Shown: positions 1 to 10,465 of the stretch, piece by piece
Layout of the letters: the number at the start of each line of letters is the position of its first letter
Position numbering within the stretch: position 1 is the stretch's first letter
DNA from: Gyrodactylus bullatarudis
Taxonomy: Eukaryota; Platyhelminthes; Monogenea; Gyrodactylidea; Gyrodactylidae
Assembly: GCA_012064415.1 (NCBI GenBank)
Contig: SSNU01001268.1
Location: 186,001-250,000 of the forward strand
Direction: 5' to 3'
Length of the DNA: 64,000 nt
Translations under genes and position numbers: made by a program
The notes under the pieces: generated by a model
The model's database searches: none
The model's input: the letters and a program-made list of their open reading frames with translations, nothing else
What the model was told of the DNA's origin: nothing

Positions 1-1990
1 TTATCTTACAAATAATTCACAGTAAGTCATACTTGAAAAATAGGTCCCAAAAATTATACAACTTCAAATCAAATCGAGCACCAAGCCTTTTGAATGCTTA
101 TATTGTCTGGCTAGGGTAGTAGTCTGACAGGGACTCATGAAATAATATTGTGCAAGTAATATTAACTGAAATGACTGATTGAACCAATGAAAACTATTCA
201 AATTAATGTAAACGAATATGATATTATCTCCAATCATTAGAAATTATAAATATTTACAATATGTGAAATTTTACTCCCAAAAAAATCTATTTTTAAATTC
301 ATTTCAAAAATTAGAAAATTAGAAAAACCGTTTGATGATTATAATAAATCTCCTCTAACCTTTGAAAGGTTTATTATTTCATGGGAAAAAAGGTATTCCT
401 ATCAAAATTCCTAAGTGCCATAAGAAAATAATTATTGCTTTCCATTTCAAAGCAATTGTGCGCTACGATAAATGTCTGATCCTTTTCATGGCTCTAATTT
501 TAAAAATATTTTCAAATTTTCAGAAATCAATTTTATAATAAAAATTGAAGGCTTCAATATAGGAAATCTTAATAACATTTTGACACTTCAGACTTTGGAT
601 TTCAACACGTCTTAGTCGGAGTTGGGAGAAGCTCCTTGAAAAACTTTTGGATAATTTTTGAATTTATACCCAAAATGATTGAAACGATTTAGCGAAGACT
701 TGTTAAAGCCCATTGCTGTCGACCAAAAAAGCATGAGAACAATTTTTAGAATCCTTTTTCTGAATGGGAAATAATTTTATTTTTGAGAGAATATAATAGG
801 TTATTTCAAGATCAATTATCAAAACTAAATTGGTATCTGAACTCTTTTTCATCTGGGCTTCTAATTTTCACACACAGAAGATATCATAAAATTCAGCCTA
901 CATAATTACTTATGATTCTAAAAGAAAATTTGCAAGTATAGATTTTTTACCTTGCTTGCTTGCTTCAGCGTTTAATTATTATTTCACCGCTAAAATTTAT
1001 AACGTGTCAAATTTTCTTCTCAAGATAACTTTCAAAGGATATGGAAAAATTCGAACTTCTTTGCATGAATCTCATCGAAAATTCGATTATAATGAAGATT
1101 TTTTCGAAATCGAGATCTAGTTGCCGACCGTTAAAGATAAAAAATGAAATGAAAACTAAAGTCAGTTTTCAAACTTAAATTTGGCGCAAGAATTCCATTT
1201 TTCGAATTTTGAACTAAACATTTTTATTGATTTTAAAGTGGAAAAATAATCAAAATATGTTTTTCATGGCCAAAATTAGACAAGAAAATAAAATTTTATT
1301 TCAGATTTGAATTTTATCTCTTGTTTGTTTGGGAGTCGAAATTCGATTTCTTGAGCATTTTGACTAGTTGAAAATCACTGAAATTTCGATAATTCAAAAA
1401 ACCCTTGAAAATGGAGGAAAAATCGAAAATTAAATGGAAATATTCGGCTAACCATATTTCTCATTTCATTTTTTTGCTTTAAACTGTAAAAGTAGGCAAC
1501 ATGATCTAGACTCCTAAAAATCTTCTGAAAAAAAAAAATCTTCTAAAAAATTTTAATTCTTGATGGAAAAGTTAAAAAAGGTTTTGTAAAGATCACAGAT
1601 TTCCAACTTCATATCAACAAACTTTAGGTTCAGAATCCAACAATATATTTAACCAAATTATCTTGGAATTTTTTCAAAAGTTTTTATTAAAAAGAATGAA
1701 AGTTGTTATTTCAGATCACAATAAATCCAAAATTTGTTAATAGGATCACACCTGAACTGTGAAACAAATCATGAAATGAGTTTTGCAACCTTCATTAGTC
1801 ATTTACTAAATTACAACTCCTGATAATTCTATGATTTCGTTCTACTCAAAGTAAATTGAGAATATTATGCGAATTAGAATTTTTTCGCCACTAAAATCTC
1901 ATACGTTACTATTCAGGCATCTTCGAAATCCTTTCCGAATATTGTTAAGTTATTTTTAAACTATGCCAATTTTAAAATAATTTATTATAA
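1..1990. other. AT-rich region without a recognised gene; R1 repeat fragments
   Basis: No reading frame here looks like a protein I know. From about 1150 to 1640 the sequence resembles the dispersed repeat called R1 in this annotation. It shares the phrase 'aaaagtaggcaacatgat' with a copy near 61760, and a reverse-oriented block that reads like R1 near 1180-1330. The rest is low-complexity AT-rich sequence up to the Penelope-like element. Confidence 0.5.
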
Positions 1991-3154
1991 TTAACTGTTC
2001 TGTTCATACGCCGAGCCCTGACGGACAACCCTGACTTGATAGAACCAGATCCAGACGTAGCCAACAGATTGAACCCAAGTGAAATATGCTCACTGATTCA
2101 AATGACTGTACAAAACATCGATTTCAGATTCGACGGATCCTATTTTCGACAAATAGATGGAGTGGCAATGGGCACACCCCTTGGTCCAATCCTTGCAGAC
2201 ATTTTCTTAGCTTCAATGGAAACCAACCAAATATCCAATATGATCAATGAATGCCATCTCTACCTCCGTTAAATAGATGACACCTTCCTCCTGCTAAAAG
2301 ATGAACAAGACGCGGATGCAATCCTGAAAATGCTCAACTCAATGCACCCAAGGTTGAAATTTACGATGGAAAAGGAAATCAACAACACCTTGAACTTCCT
2401 CGACACCTCAATTGAAAAATGTACAACGACAAGCATTTTCTGCTCGAGACTCTACAGGAAACCTGGCATCCCCCTGCAGTACATACCCTTTACAAGTTTC
2501 AATCCTATTGAGACAAAAAGAAGCGTAGTGAAAAACGAATTCGTGAGAATAAAAGGAATCGTATCAACCCACCTCCAGGAAGAAGAAAGAAACAACACAA
2601 TCAGCCTACTCAAGTCCAGCGGCTACCCAACAGAATTCATCAAAAAACACGCGAAGATAAAAGACAAGGACACCCCGTCAGACGAAGCACCAAGGCACTT
2701 GGTCCTGACTCTACCGTTCAAAGGCGATGTGCCCAACACAATACTGAGGAACAAACTCAGCAAAATAACAAAAGATACCTACCCTGGCCACCAGATCCGG
2801 TATCTCTTTAAGAACACCAAATTATTGAATGACCGTAACAAGGACCCAATCCACTGGCTAAACAGAAGGAATGTTGTTTACGAGTTCAAATACTCGTGTG
2901 GTCTTACATACATCGGTATGACAACCAGAACCCTTGCTGCCAGATGCAAGGAACACTTGAACAAATCCAATAAAACTTCCTCCACACAGGAACACCTAAA
3001 AGCATCAAACCACCCTGCTGGTATAGAAAATTTCAGCATAAGGTATATGACAGATCCCAAACTCAGCAAAGCACAGTCAAAAAAGATCCTGGAAATAGCG
3101 GAAGCAAAATTAGTTAATGATGAAAAACCAGCCCTTTGTGCGCAAAACTCCTAG
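1991..3154 (+). pseudogene. Penelope-like reverse transcriptase/GIY-YIG polyprotein, nonsense-mutated
   Basis: One frame runs from about 1991 to the stop at 3152-3154, interrupted by a single in-frame TAA at 2270-2272. The stop sits exactly where the tyrosine of the YxDD catalytic box should be: residues before it end HLYLR and those after begin IDDTFLLL. The two fragments (about 94 and 293 residues) therefore come from one former protein rather than two genes. The first fragment carries the RT palm motif DGVAMGTPLGP. The second carries the FLDT motif, a basic linker with KHAKIKDKD, and a GIY-YIG nuclease (CGLTYIGMT, R at 2940s, KEHL). Loss of the tyrosine codon plus 5' truncation makes it non-functional. 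The nuclease half is intact in sequence. Confidence 0.88.
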
Positions 3155-3633
3155 GACGGAATCTCGGTTTCACAGGTATGAATTTCCACAAAGCCCGGAA
3201 CATCATCACAAAAGTATCCAAATTGACAAATAATGCTGAAAACCTCTACAATCCAGGCTCAACCTTGGTACAAAAACTACAGACCTCAACATCAGTTGAT
3301 GAACCCTCCAAGAGCAAACCTGGGAAAACCATAAAGAAAGTTTTCAAACCCACAATAACTTCAACTCAAACCCCTGTACAAGATGCGGAACAAACAACCA
3401 CCCAACCTTCCACGCATCTACGAAGAATAACACAATCGACTGAGAGAAAGGTGAACAATGCGAACAAGCCCAAGGAAATCACCAACTCAATTCCCACTCC
3501 TGACATGGCAACCACTGTGGCATTAGAAAACCAAACCTCAACATTAGTTGATAAGCAAGCTTCCACAGAACAACAAGCCCAGGACCCCCAAAACCCAGCA
3601 ACCCCAAACGTTTTTTTTCACAGCCCGGATTAA
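3136..3633 (+). other. Pro/Thr/Ser/Gln-rich open frame at the 3' end of the Penelope-like element
   Basis: An open frame of 165 codons overlaps the end of the GIY-YIG frame in another phase. Its content is low-complexity (Thr, Pro, Gln, Ser, Asn), with a lysine-rich patch and no motif I recognise. It could be a tail domain reached by frameshift in the ancestral element, or merely an open stretch in relatively GC-rich retroelement sequence. I see no independent start context that would make it a host gene. Confidence 0.35.
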
Positions 3634-3902
3634 TAACGTCAACCCCAAATCGAAAAAGGAGCCCCTCTACATCAACCCAGAAACACAAAATAAAAAGGAA
3701 AAAAGGCAAAAAAGGGCCTGACGACAACCAGAAAATATACAACTTCCTTCCTGCCCTAAAAAGGTGGGAAGACTAATCGGGGATCCCATTGGTCAACACC
3801 AAAACAATACCCCCATTGGCCAAAAACCCTAGAGTGAATATCAGCTATTGGTCAGACTATACTGTGCTATATTTTTCCTGTGTGTATATATATTTATCAA
3901 AA

Positions 3903-3934
3903 GTCGGTGTAAGGTCTGAAGAGAGCCGACGAAA
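3903..3934 (+). promoter_or_regulatory. PLE 3' hairpin with CTGAAGAG...CGAAA core
   Basis: Bases 3903-3908 (GTCGGT) can pair with 3925-3930 (GCCGAC) around a loop containing GTCTGAAGAG, followed directly by GAAA. The CTGANGA and GAAA blocks are those of a hammerhead ribozyme core, but a normal stem II is not present between them. I therefore call it a conserved hairpin rather than a proven ribozyme. A second copy with different but still complementary stem bases lies at 37842-37872. Confidence 0.5.
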
Positions 3935-3990
3935 ATAAAAGCTTTTATTCACCTCAAAAACCTCTCGTCTTTTTATCCAGCATGACTGAT

Positions 3991-5864
3991 GGTCAGCAAC
4001 CTCAGAATATCTTTCAGGAAATAAGGCAGCTAATGTCCCACTATTATAATTAAGTATAAAAGAATGATATTAATAATAATTATTATTATTATAATAAGAC
4101 AATGAATGTCAGACTATAGATAGTAAAACCACAAAATAAGCAGCTTGGGAACCACATGTGATTCCACACATGTTCAGTTTAAATTGGTTATTATTTTTGA
4201 TTATTGGACAGATATATCCAAACAGATGAGACAATAGTTTTATTCAAGCACTAATTTGAAATAAAATCCGTTTGCAAATCCGAGTATTCGGTAGATGATC
4301 ATTTGTAGATAAGGAAGGAATCTTTAATCTACATATAACTGGTTTTAAGGTAGTTAATAATTACTAATTTTAATTACCAGTGGTAGTTTTTCTATATTAT
4401 AAATTTGGGCTTTACTAAATTCTCATAGTCATGAATAACAAGAAAAATAATCACACTGTAGAATTAAAATATGTAATCAACTGAAGGGTATCTGCTAAAG
4501 TTTGGGAGATGGCCGGTTTTGGATCAAAATATTAACAAGGAATGATTCAGATGGCAATATAATAATCCCTAAACACTGATTGGTTGATTTTTCACATCTT
4601 AAGATACAATATTTCCTTAACACTACGATAATAATGACTATCATTACTTCTCTCGTGCTTCCACCATATTTATGACTTATTTCAGGAAAATACAAGTAGA
4701 CATCATGAATTTTTTGGCTGTCATCTTACTTGTTGATGGTTTTGAAATCGGATTAACTTTAACTAAGCCATTTTAATGTTCCACACGAGATAAGATTATG
4801 TCATGATTGTGTCTAGAAGACTTAAAATTGTTTAAAAGAGTTTTGAATAATTCATCATTGTAATATAAAATGTCATTTGATTGAAACCTATATAGTTTTG
4901 ACCTATGAAAGTCATCCATTAATAGAAACAGATTACAGAAGTTCCACCATTTTTGATCATTTCGTTACTATTCAAGTAAATGGTGATTAAGAAATCGAAA
5001 TTCAAATCCCAAGGGCCAACCATACGATTTTTTTGTCTAAAATCCTTTTTTGATTACTTTACCACTTTGTAAGGTTTCTCGCTTAAAGGTTGAAAAAATG
5101 AGAATTTTATCAAAACTGGAAATTCAATAAATGTCCACTTTTCTTAAAATTAATAAAAGGACTAAAAATTTTAATATTTTCGTGATTACCTTCATGTTGT
5201 AGATTTTTCGTTAATAGGAATGCTATGTTTGTAAATAGAATAAGGTTCCAGGTCTGAAAGAGGAGGTTGGTATTTCGGCAGTATCATGTGCACGTCTTAG
5301 TCCAGAATTTACATTGATGAGGGGATTCAATTATTTAGATCATACAGTGAAATATGTAGTGTGTTTACTGAACATGGGCCATGCTTATCGGAAAATGACT
5401 CAAGACGATTTAAAGAGGGTTGTCTAAAGGATATCTGTTGGGTTTTTCAAATTTTCAAGTTAAACCCTCTAAGCCCTGCTGCTCATATATGGGACCGGTA
5501 ACTTTCCCAAACCATAAGTCAGTTTTTGAAAAATCTGAAAATGATCTTTTAAAGAAAAATTAATATTCTTTTGAATGCACGATGATTTATTCAAATACAG
5601 TACTTTATTGAGAAGTTTTTAATATTTGAAGATGACTAGTTTTTGAAAAAATATAAATTTCACAGAGATCAAAGCAAAAAAGAAAGAAACAAACGCCATA
5701 AAATTTGAAAATGTGATCAGCTTAAAATCATCTCGTGAGTTATTAAAGTGAGCCCAGTTCAGAGTCAAAATTTCTCAGGGACAATATATATCCTAAAATA
5801 TAAATTGAATTTAAAAAAATTTTCTCTTGTTTTTTAAGGGCTAATAATTCTATTCACAACTTAC
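3991..5864. other. AT-rich intergenic region; no gene recognised
   Basis: This stretch lies between the Penelope-like element and the last visible exon of the Kunitz gene. A short AT-only run (about 4050-4100, mostly t/a with aataat units) is the only clear feature. Further 3' exons of the Kunitz gene should lie here or beyond the window edge, because the exon at 5865-6092 ends in a splice donor. I could not find them. Confidence 0.4.
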
Positions 5865-6092
5865 TTTGTAGATCACTTTCTTTGGCCTTGTCGCGGGCAC
5901 AACTCTTCATGCATTCCATGCCAGAATAGAAAAAATTGTCAGCACTACATTTCTCCATAGTTTTCTCTTTGAAGTAATCCAAATTCTTCTTGAAGCATGT
6001 ATCTGTCTCCGGAGAGTAAGAAAAAACGATAAGACCTGAAGATTTAACAGCAGCGCACTCTCCAGGAAATTCATTTTTACATTCTTTAACAG
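5865..6092 (-). CDS. Multi-Kunitz gene, exon 6 (sixth Kunitz domain)
   Basis: On the minus strand this 228-nt exon lies between an acceptor (..cttctcag) and a donor (gtaagt). It begins and ends in phase 1, like the other exons of the gene. It encodes a domain with six cysteines in the contexts KECKN, GECAA, DTCFK, EKCSA, MECMK and KSCAR, which is the Kunitz (BPTI-like) cysteine pattern with a longer C2-C3 stretch. The canonical GC before the fourth cysteine is replaced by KC, so this is a divergent domain. The exon does not end in a stop, so the gene continues beyond what I can resolve. The role is probably that of a secreted protease-inhibitor-type domain. No inhibitory P1 residue is assigned. 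Confidence 0.7.
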
Positions 6093-7073
6093 CTGAGAAG
6101 AAAAAATAAGTCAGAAAAGTTCCAGTGCAACTTGTGCAACAAAGAGTTTATTCAATTATAATCGAGAATATTATTTTGACAAAGTCTGTTTACTTGGAAA
6201 TTAAGGAATAGTCTTATTTAAATTAGAAATTAATTTTGAAAATGGATCATTAATATATGGTAATAACACAAAACGTTCGTTGAAAATCAAATAATCTCTC
6301 GAATATCTTGCATAAAAAATGTTTATTAAAGATAAATTATTACTTTCATATGAATCTCAATAAAGTATTTTCACCTAAACTTTGAGAATAATTTTATTAG
6401 GAAGAATATAATATACATGTAAAAACCTTTAAATTTCATGTTTGAGCTAAGATCTCACTTCTTAAACTGAAAAATAACGTCTAATCCCTCTCATGCTTGG
6501 AATCAACAAATATTTTCAACTCAAAGTTTAAAAAATAACGCAAACTCAAAATTTAAATGTCTCCTTAAATCGGTGAAAGTGTTCCTTGTGAATCGGGCTC
6601 CAAAAAATCTCAAAAAATTTTCAGAACTTGATGAAAAAATGGGATTTTTGTAAAAATCATAAATTCGTTGAGAATAGCTTCACAGGTGCCTACTAAATTT
6701 TCATCCACCATATTTTTTACTAATCAAGATCCATCTAAATGACCATATCCAATTCAAAAACTTTCTTGTTATAATTTTTGATCCCTCAATATCAACTCAA
6801 GGGAACAAAGTTTTTCCCATTAATATTATGTAAGAATCTATTTATCATGTTTATAAGAATATTCTTTTCTCAAAGTTTTGATTTTTGTAAAATAAAAAAT
6901 TCCGATTTTCATAGCTTGATTATTCGTGAGAACTTCAACGAAAATTTAGTGTTTGGAGTATTCTATTTCCTTGCATTCTTATCCCAATCGACTTATAAAT
7001 CATTATTATATCAATTTTAGTTGTATCTTAATATTATAATAACTATAATCAACCTGTTAACTCTTGGACTCAC

Positions 7074-7286
7074 ATCTACTTTCAATAATTCTTCTTTTGC
7101 AGGATCGTCGACATTCTCCGTGACCATCAAAAAGGTTGATCGAGCTGTCACATCCATAATGTTCAACGACTTCACAGTCACTGATATTCGGATTAAAATA
7201 ATAGCGCATTCTAGTCTGGTTTGTTCCGGAGATTAATTCTTTACAGGGGTTATTTTTCACTGGTATCCGACATGGCTCAGATATTG
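7074..7286 (-). CDS. Multi-Kunitz gene, exon 5 (fifth Kunitz domain)
   Basis: This is a 213-nt minus-strand exon between acceptor ..ttttag and donor gtgagt, phase 1 at both ends. It encodes a Kunitz domain with cysteine spacing C-8-C-22-C-7-C-12-C-3-C. The final three intervals match the family exactly, and only the C2-C3 interval is longer than the usual 15. The aromatic strand reads MRYYFNPN and the fourth cysteine is in YGC, as in classical Kunitz domains. An in-frame stop follows 15 nt beyond the donor. If the donor were not used the protein would end here, so an alternative short form is possible. The intron to exon 4 would be about 6.9 kb. Confidence 0.78.
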
Positions 7287-8329
7287 CTAAAAATATTTTT
7301 ATTTAAATATTCAATACTGAATGAATGTCATAAGATAACTGTGATTAAGCACAAATATTAGTCAGCAGTTCAAAAAAAGAATCATCGATCCTGTAAACCA
7401 GTTAATGAGTGAGTTGTATTGTACTTTAATTTTCAATGAGAAAAAAAGATGAATCAGGTTTCTCTTTCCGGAATGAATTCATTACACAAGTTTCATAATG
7501 TTGTCCAATTAGACAAGAGTATGAGAAAACAACAATATAGCTCAGACGAAGAAAGTTGATTCATTGGAAATAGAAGAAATGTTGCAAAAGGATTAATTAA
7601 AAATTTAATCATACATTTAATTTGTACTTTTTATTTTCAGCTCATTTATATTTTAATATTATGTAAATTGATTTAAAGGTACATGAAAGTTTTAGTAAAC
7701 TCAAATGCAGAAATGTCTATCTTTTTTATGGTTAAAAGTTTTATCATAACAAAAGACTGTCAACCAAAAATAAATTCCTAAGGGTTCATATGCTTTGGAT
7801 CAAGATATTTCTAAAGGATCACATGATCAACCACTACCTAGTATAATAAGTCTTAATTCATTACCTTGATAGGCCATTTTTCAGGGGAAAGCACTCATCT
7901 GAATTGGTAAGTGAAGCCATAAATTGCAAAGTTTCAAAAGATTTAGTATCTTATATTTAAGGGCAATGTGATCCTAAAAATTTGCCAACTTTTAAAAGCT
8001 TAAAAAAAGAAATTTTGTAACTCTTACATTTTGATAAAACCCTTTTCAGTCATCTACAATGAGCAAAGCTGATAATTTTTTATAAATAATTTTAATCTTG
8101 ATTTGAACTGTTTTGTTTTTTTAAAATAAAGATAAGTGTAATACAAAATATTTTTTTCCCGAACAATGTTTCATGCCTTAATCAAAAATTGATGTTTTAA
8201 CCAAAAAGAAAAATTTTCGAATATCAAAATGGAAATGTTTCAGGTTCTGATATACAAAATTCCCATTATCCCTAAAGTCATCAAAATTTATTTGATTTTC
8301 TAGCGAAAAAAATAAATACCTAATTTTTT

Positions 8330-8465
8330 CTATAAGCCCTATTTTTATTCAAAATTTTGCAAGATCTATTCAAAAATTATAATTTTCTCTTTTCTCGTAG
8401 AAAATTTCATTGAAAAATCTTTTGTATAACAGAACAAACTCGTAAACGTATGGATTTAAATGGAA
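8330..8465 (+). repeat. Dispersed repeat R3
   Basis: This segment runs from 'agccctatttttattcaaaa' through 'ttctcgtagaaaatttcatt' to 'cagaacaaactcgtaaacgt'. It matches the reverse complement of about 33875-34050 with scattered differences. The second copy abuts a perfect 113-bp inverted-repeat arm. No coding content is evident. Confidence 0.6.
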
Positions 8466-9227
8466 AAATGCTTAGTTTTCGATTATAATTATCTTGTTTA
8501 TAATTATAATTAGAACTGTCTAATATATATTAGATGAGAATTCAAAACGACATTATTCTGGGTTTTTCTGAATGAGATGGATGTCTTCCATAGATCAAAA
8601 CAGGGTGATAAAATTTGAAAAAAATAAAAACCACTATTTCTGGTTATTTTTCTTTTGCTGTGTGTACCAAATGCTTTATGTTAGATTATTTTTATCAGAT
8701 CTCAAAATTTGACGATGCTATAGGAAAACTATTCAAAAGTAAACACACCTAGAAAGGTTTTTCTTGAATTCAGGATAATCTTTCTCTTATATTTTTCCTA
8801 GAAAAAAAACATGTTATCATTTATCATTATTATTTTACCACCGTTTTCTTCCCTCCACAATTGAAAAAAGGAAAAAGTTTAATTCTAAAACACCAATACG
8901 AATAAAGAATTTTCAATGAGAAAAAAATCAACAATTTATCCAAATCCTCTATTTCTTATCTTGATCAGTATTTTGGAAATGAAAGATGTATGGTTAAAGA
9001 AATGAATGAATTTAGAAGGAGTCTGGCTACTATTTTGTTTAAATTTCGTATTTGATCTTGTGATGTACTGGAAAGTTTGAAGAAGTCAAAGCAATATTTT
9101 TGAACTAAATTACTAAATACGTTGTAATTTCGTTTCTTCACTCAAAGTCTATAAATGTCAGTCTTTATCTTGAATCTAGAAGACCGAACACCAGTATATT
9201 ATTAACACTAGCGAATTTTATTTCTTT

Positions 9228-9502
9228 CTCTAATTTTGATCCAAATTATCAGCATTCAACTGCGTCAAATCTTTGAAATCGATAAAAAATATTTGAGGTC
9301 GAATGTTGAAAAAGTGGAAATATGATGCTTTTTCATAATTCGAAAAATGGCCTAATTTTCGTCCTATTGAATATTTTCGGAAATTTTCTAATTCCCACAA
9401 CTTAGTGGCTCATTTAATCAAGGAATTCAAAAATATTTTTTCCTGACTTTCCGGAGAAAAATATCGAGTTTTTGTAAAAATAGTAAATTCTTATCTTCAT
9501 GT
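9228..9502 (+). repeat. Dispersed repeat R2
   Basis: This is a representative copy of a repeat family that also occurs near 17215-17471 (continued at 18681-18750), 12760-13190, 23345-23640, 26610-26750 (reverse) and 30810-31040. Shared phrases include 'ctgcttcaaatctttgaaat', 'gttgaaaaagtggaaat', 'ttttcctgactttccggag' and the end 'aaattcttatcttcatgt'. It has no coding content and several copies are partial palindromes. Confidence 0.7.
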
Positions 9503-10084
9503 ACTCTGAGAAAAGAAACTAAGCGCCATCTTTCTGTAGAAAAAGTCATAAATGATTTTTAGTTTAAAATGAAAAGGGGCAAAAATTAAGACTATTCAGA
9601 CAATAATTATTATGATCATCGTTTTAATGATGTGTTTATTGAAAGAAAGTAAATCTCTCTAGATCTATTCATGTAAGCAATATTATTAAATTGTAACGAT
9701 GATTTTTCACAATGTTTTTTTATATTCCTCGATCCTTTCTTGACTGTCTCTAATCTCTGTGTGCGAGTTACAATTTTGTTTAATGTCGGGATATTCTTAC
9801 AATTTATTAGATTAATTCTTAAATTATCCTAACAGGTATTAAAGCTAACTATAATATAGTGGTATGCATCTATCAATTAATTTTAATCAAAGGATATTAC
9901 TTGATGATCTTTTCAAACATTTAACCCTTATAGTATTTAGTACTCAGATAATGGTTTGGATATTTTTAAATAGAAATGCCTTATGTCATTTGGAAAAAAA
10001 TTGTAAGAAAATTATGGAAATTTTCTAATTTTGAGTTTTTTTCGAAAAAGAAGTGTTTAGAAGAACAAAATTAGACAAGAAAAC

Positions 10085-10465
10085 CAATGAATAGTGCAGC
10101 ACCTATACTTAAAAAGGTTAACTAGAAATATTCAGTTCTATGTGCTTAGGTAATATATTCCTAATACCCCTAATATTTACGCGCTTTTCATCCTCTTTTG
10201 GCCAGGTTGTCACATACTGACGAGTCCAAAAGAGGACGAAAAGCGCGTATATGTCTACCATTTACCGTATACTTAGATTATTTCTAAATGCTTTGTGAGT
10301 TTCTTTCGTACCAGTCTCGGCGGGATCCATTAGTAAGTTGTAACATTCAGCGACATGGGCTAATCCATTAGCAAATAAGATGTTCCTGTGGGATATATTA
10401 CCTTAGCATTTAGAACGAAATATGTCTAGTTAACCTTTCTAAGTATAGGTGCTACACTATTCATT
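10085..10465 (+). mobile_element. Non-autonomous inverted-repeat element carrying a hammerhead ribozyme (copy 1)
   Basis: The two ends are imperfect inverted repeats of roughly 70 bp: the left begins 'aatgaatagtgcagcacc' and the right ends 'ggtgctacactattcatt'. A second, shorter copy in opposite orientation lies at 25022-25283. It confirms this is a dispersed family and not a chance palindrome. The right three quarters (10212-10465) contain a hammerhead ribozyme followed by non-coding sequence. The left end includes a partial antisense copy of the ribozyme (10178-10201). There is no coding capacity. Small hammerhead-containing non-autonomous retroelements (retrozymes, and Penelope-related elements) are known in animals, and this resembles them. 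Confidence 0.8.
10212..10254 (+). ncRNA. Type I hammerhead self-cleaving ribozyme
   Basis: The core elements are in order. CTGACGA is at 10217-10223. Stem II is GTCC (10224-10227) with GGAC (10234-10237) closing a six-base loop AAAAGA. GAAA is at 10238-10241, followed by a short stem III/loop region. A predicted cleavage triplet GTA lies at 10247-10249. Stem I is ACATA (10212-10216) paired with TATGT (10250-10254). A very short stem III is typical of hammerheads found in Penelope-like elements and retrozymes. In this copy the stem III base next to the core is A rather than the expected C, so activity may be reduced. Confidence 0.78.

Larger units (their letters stand above)
1991..3990 (+). 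mobile_element. 5'-truncated Penelope-like retroelement (RT + GIY-YIG)
   Basis: This is a decayed Penelope-like element. Reverse-transcriptase sequence is open from about 1991 and includes a DGVAMGTPLGP motif near 2158-2190. Reading then continues in the same frame through the IDDTF catalytic segment, FLDTSIE, and a C-terminal GIY-YIG endonuclease (VYEFKYSCGLTYIGMTTRT near 2877-2935, with a downstream KEHL). That order of domains defines the PLE class. The N-terminal part of RT is missing, so this is a 5'-truncated copy, as is usual for target-primed insertion. The 3' tail (about 3660-3990) carries a CTGAAGAG...GAAA hairpin motif. The element has noticeably higher GC and a different codon pattern from its surroundings. 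Confidence 0.9.

Noticed and set aside
7021..7236. Plus-strand open frame over 7021-7236
   Set aside because: It is the complement of a Kunitz exon whose cysteine pattern clearly fixes the minus strand as coding.
10085..10465. Interpretation as a CRISPR-like or simple DNA-transposon MITE
   Set aside because: There is no repeat-spacer array, and the conserved hammerhead core plus a second copy lacking one inverted end fit a ribozyme-bearing retroelement better.
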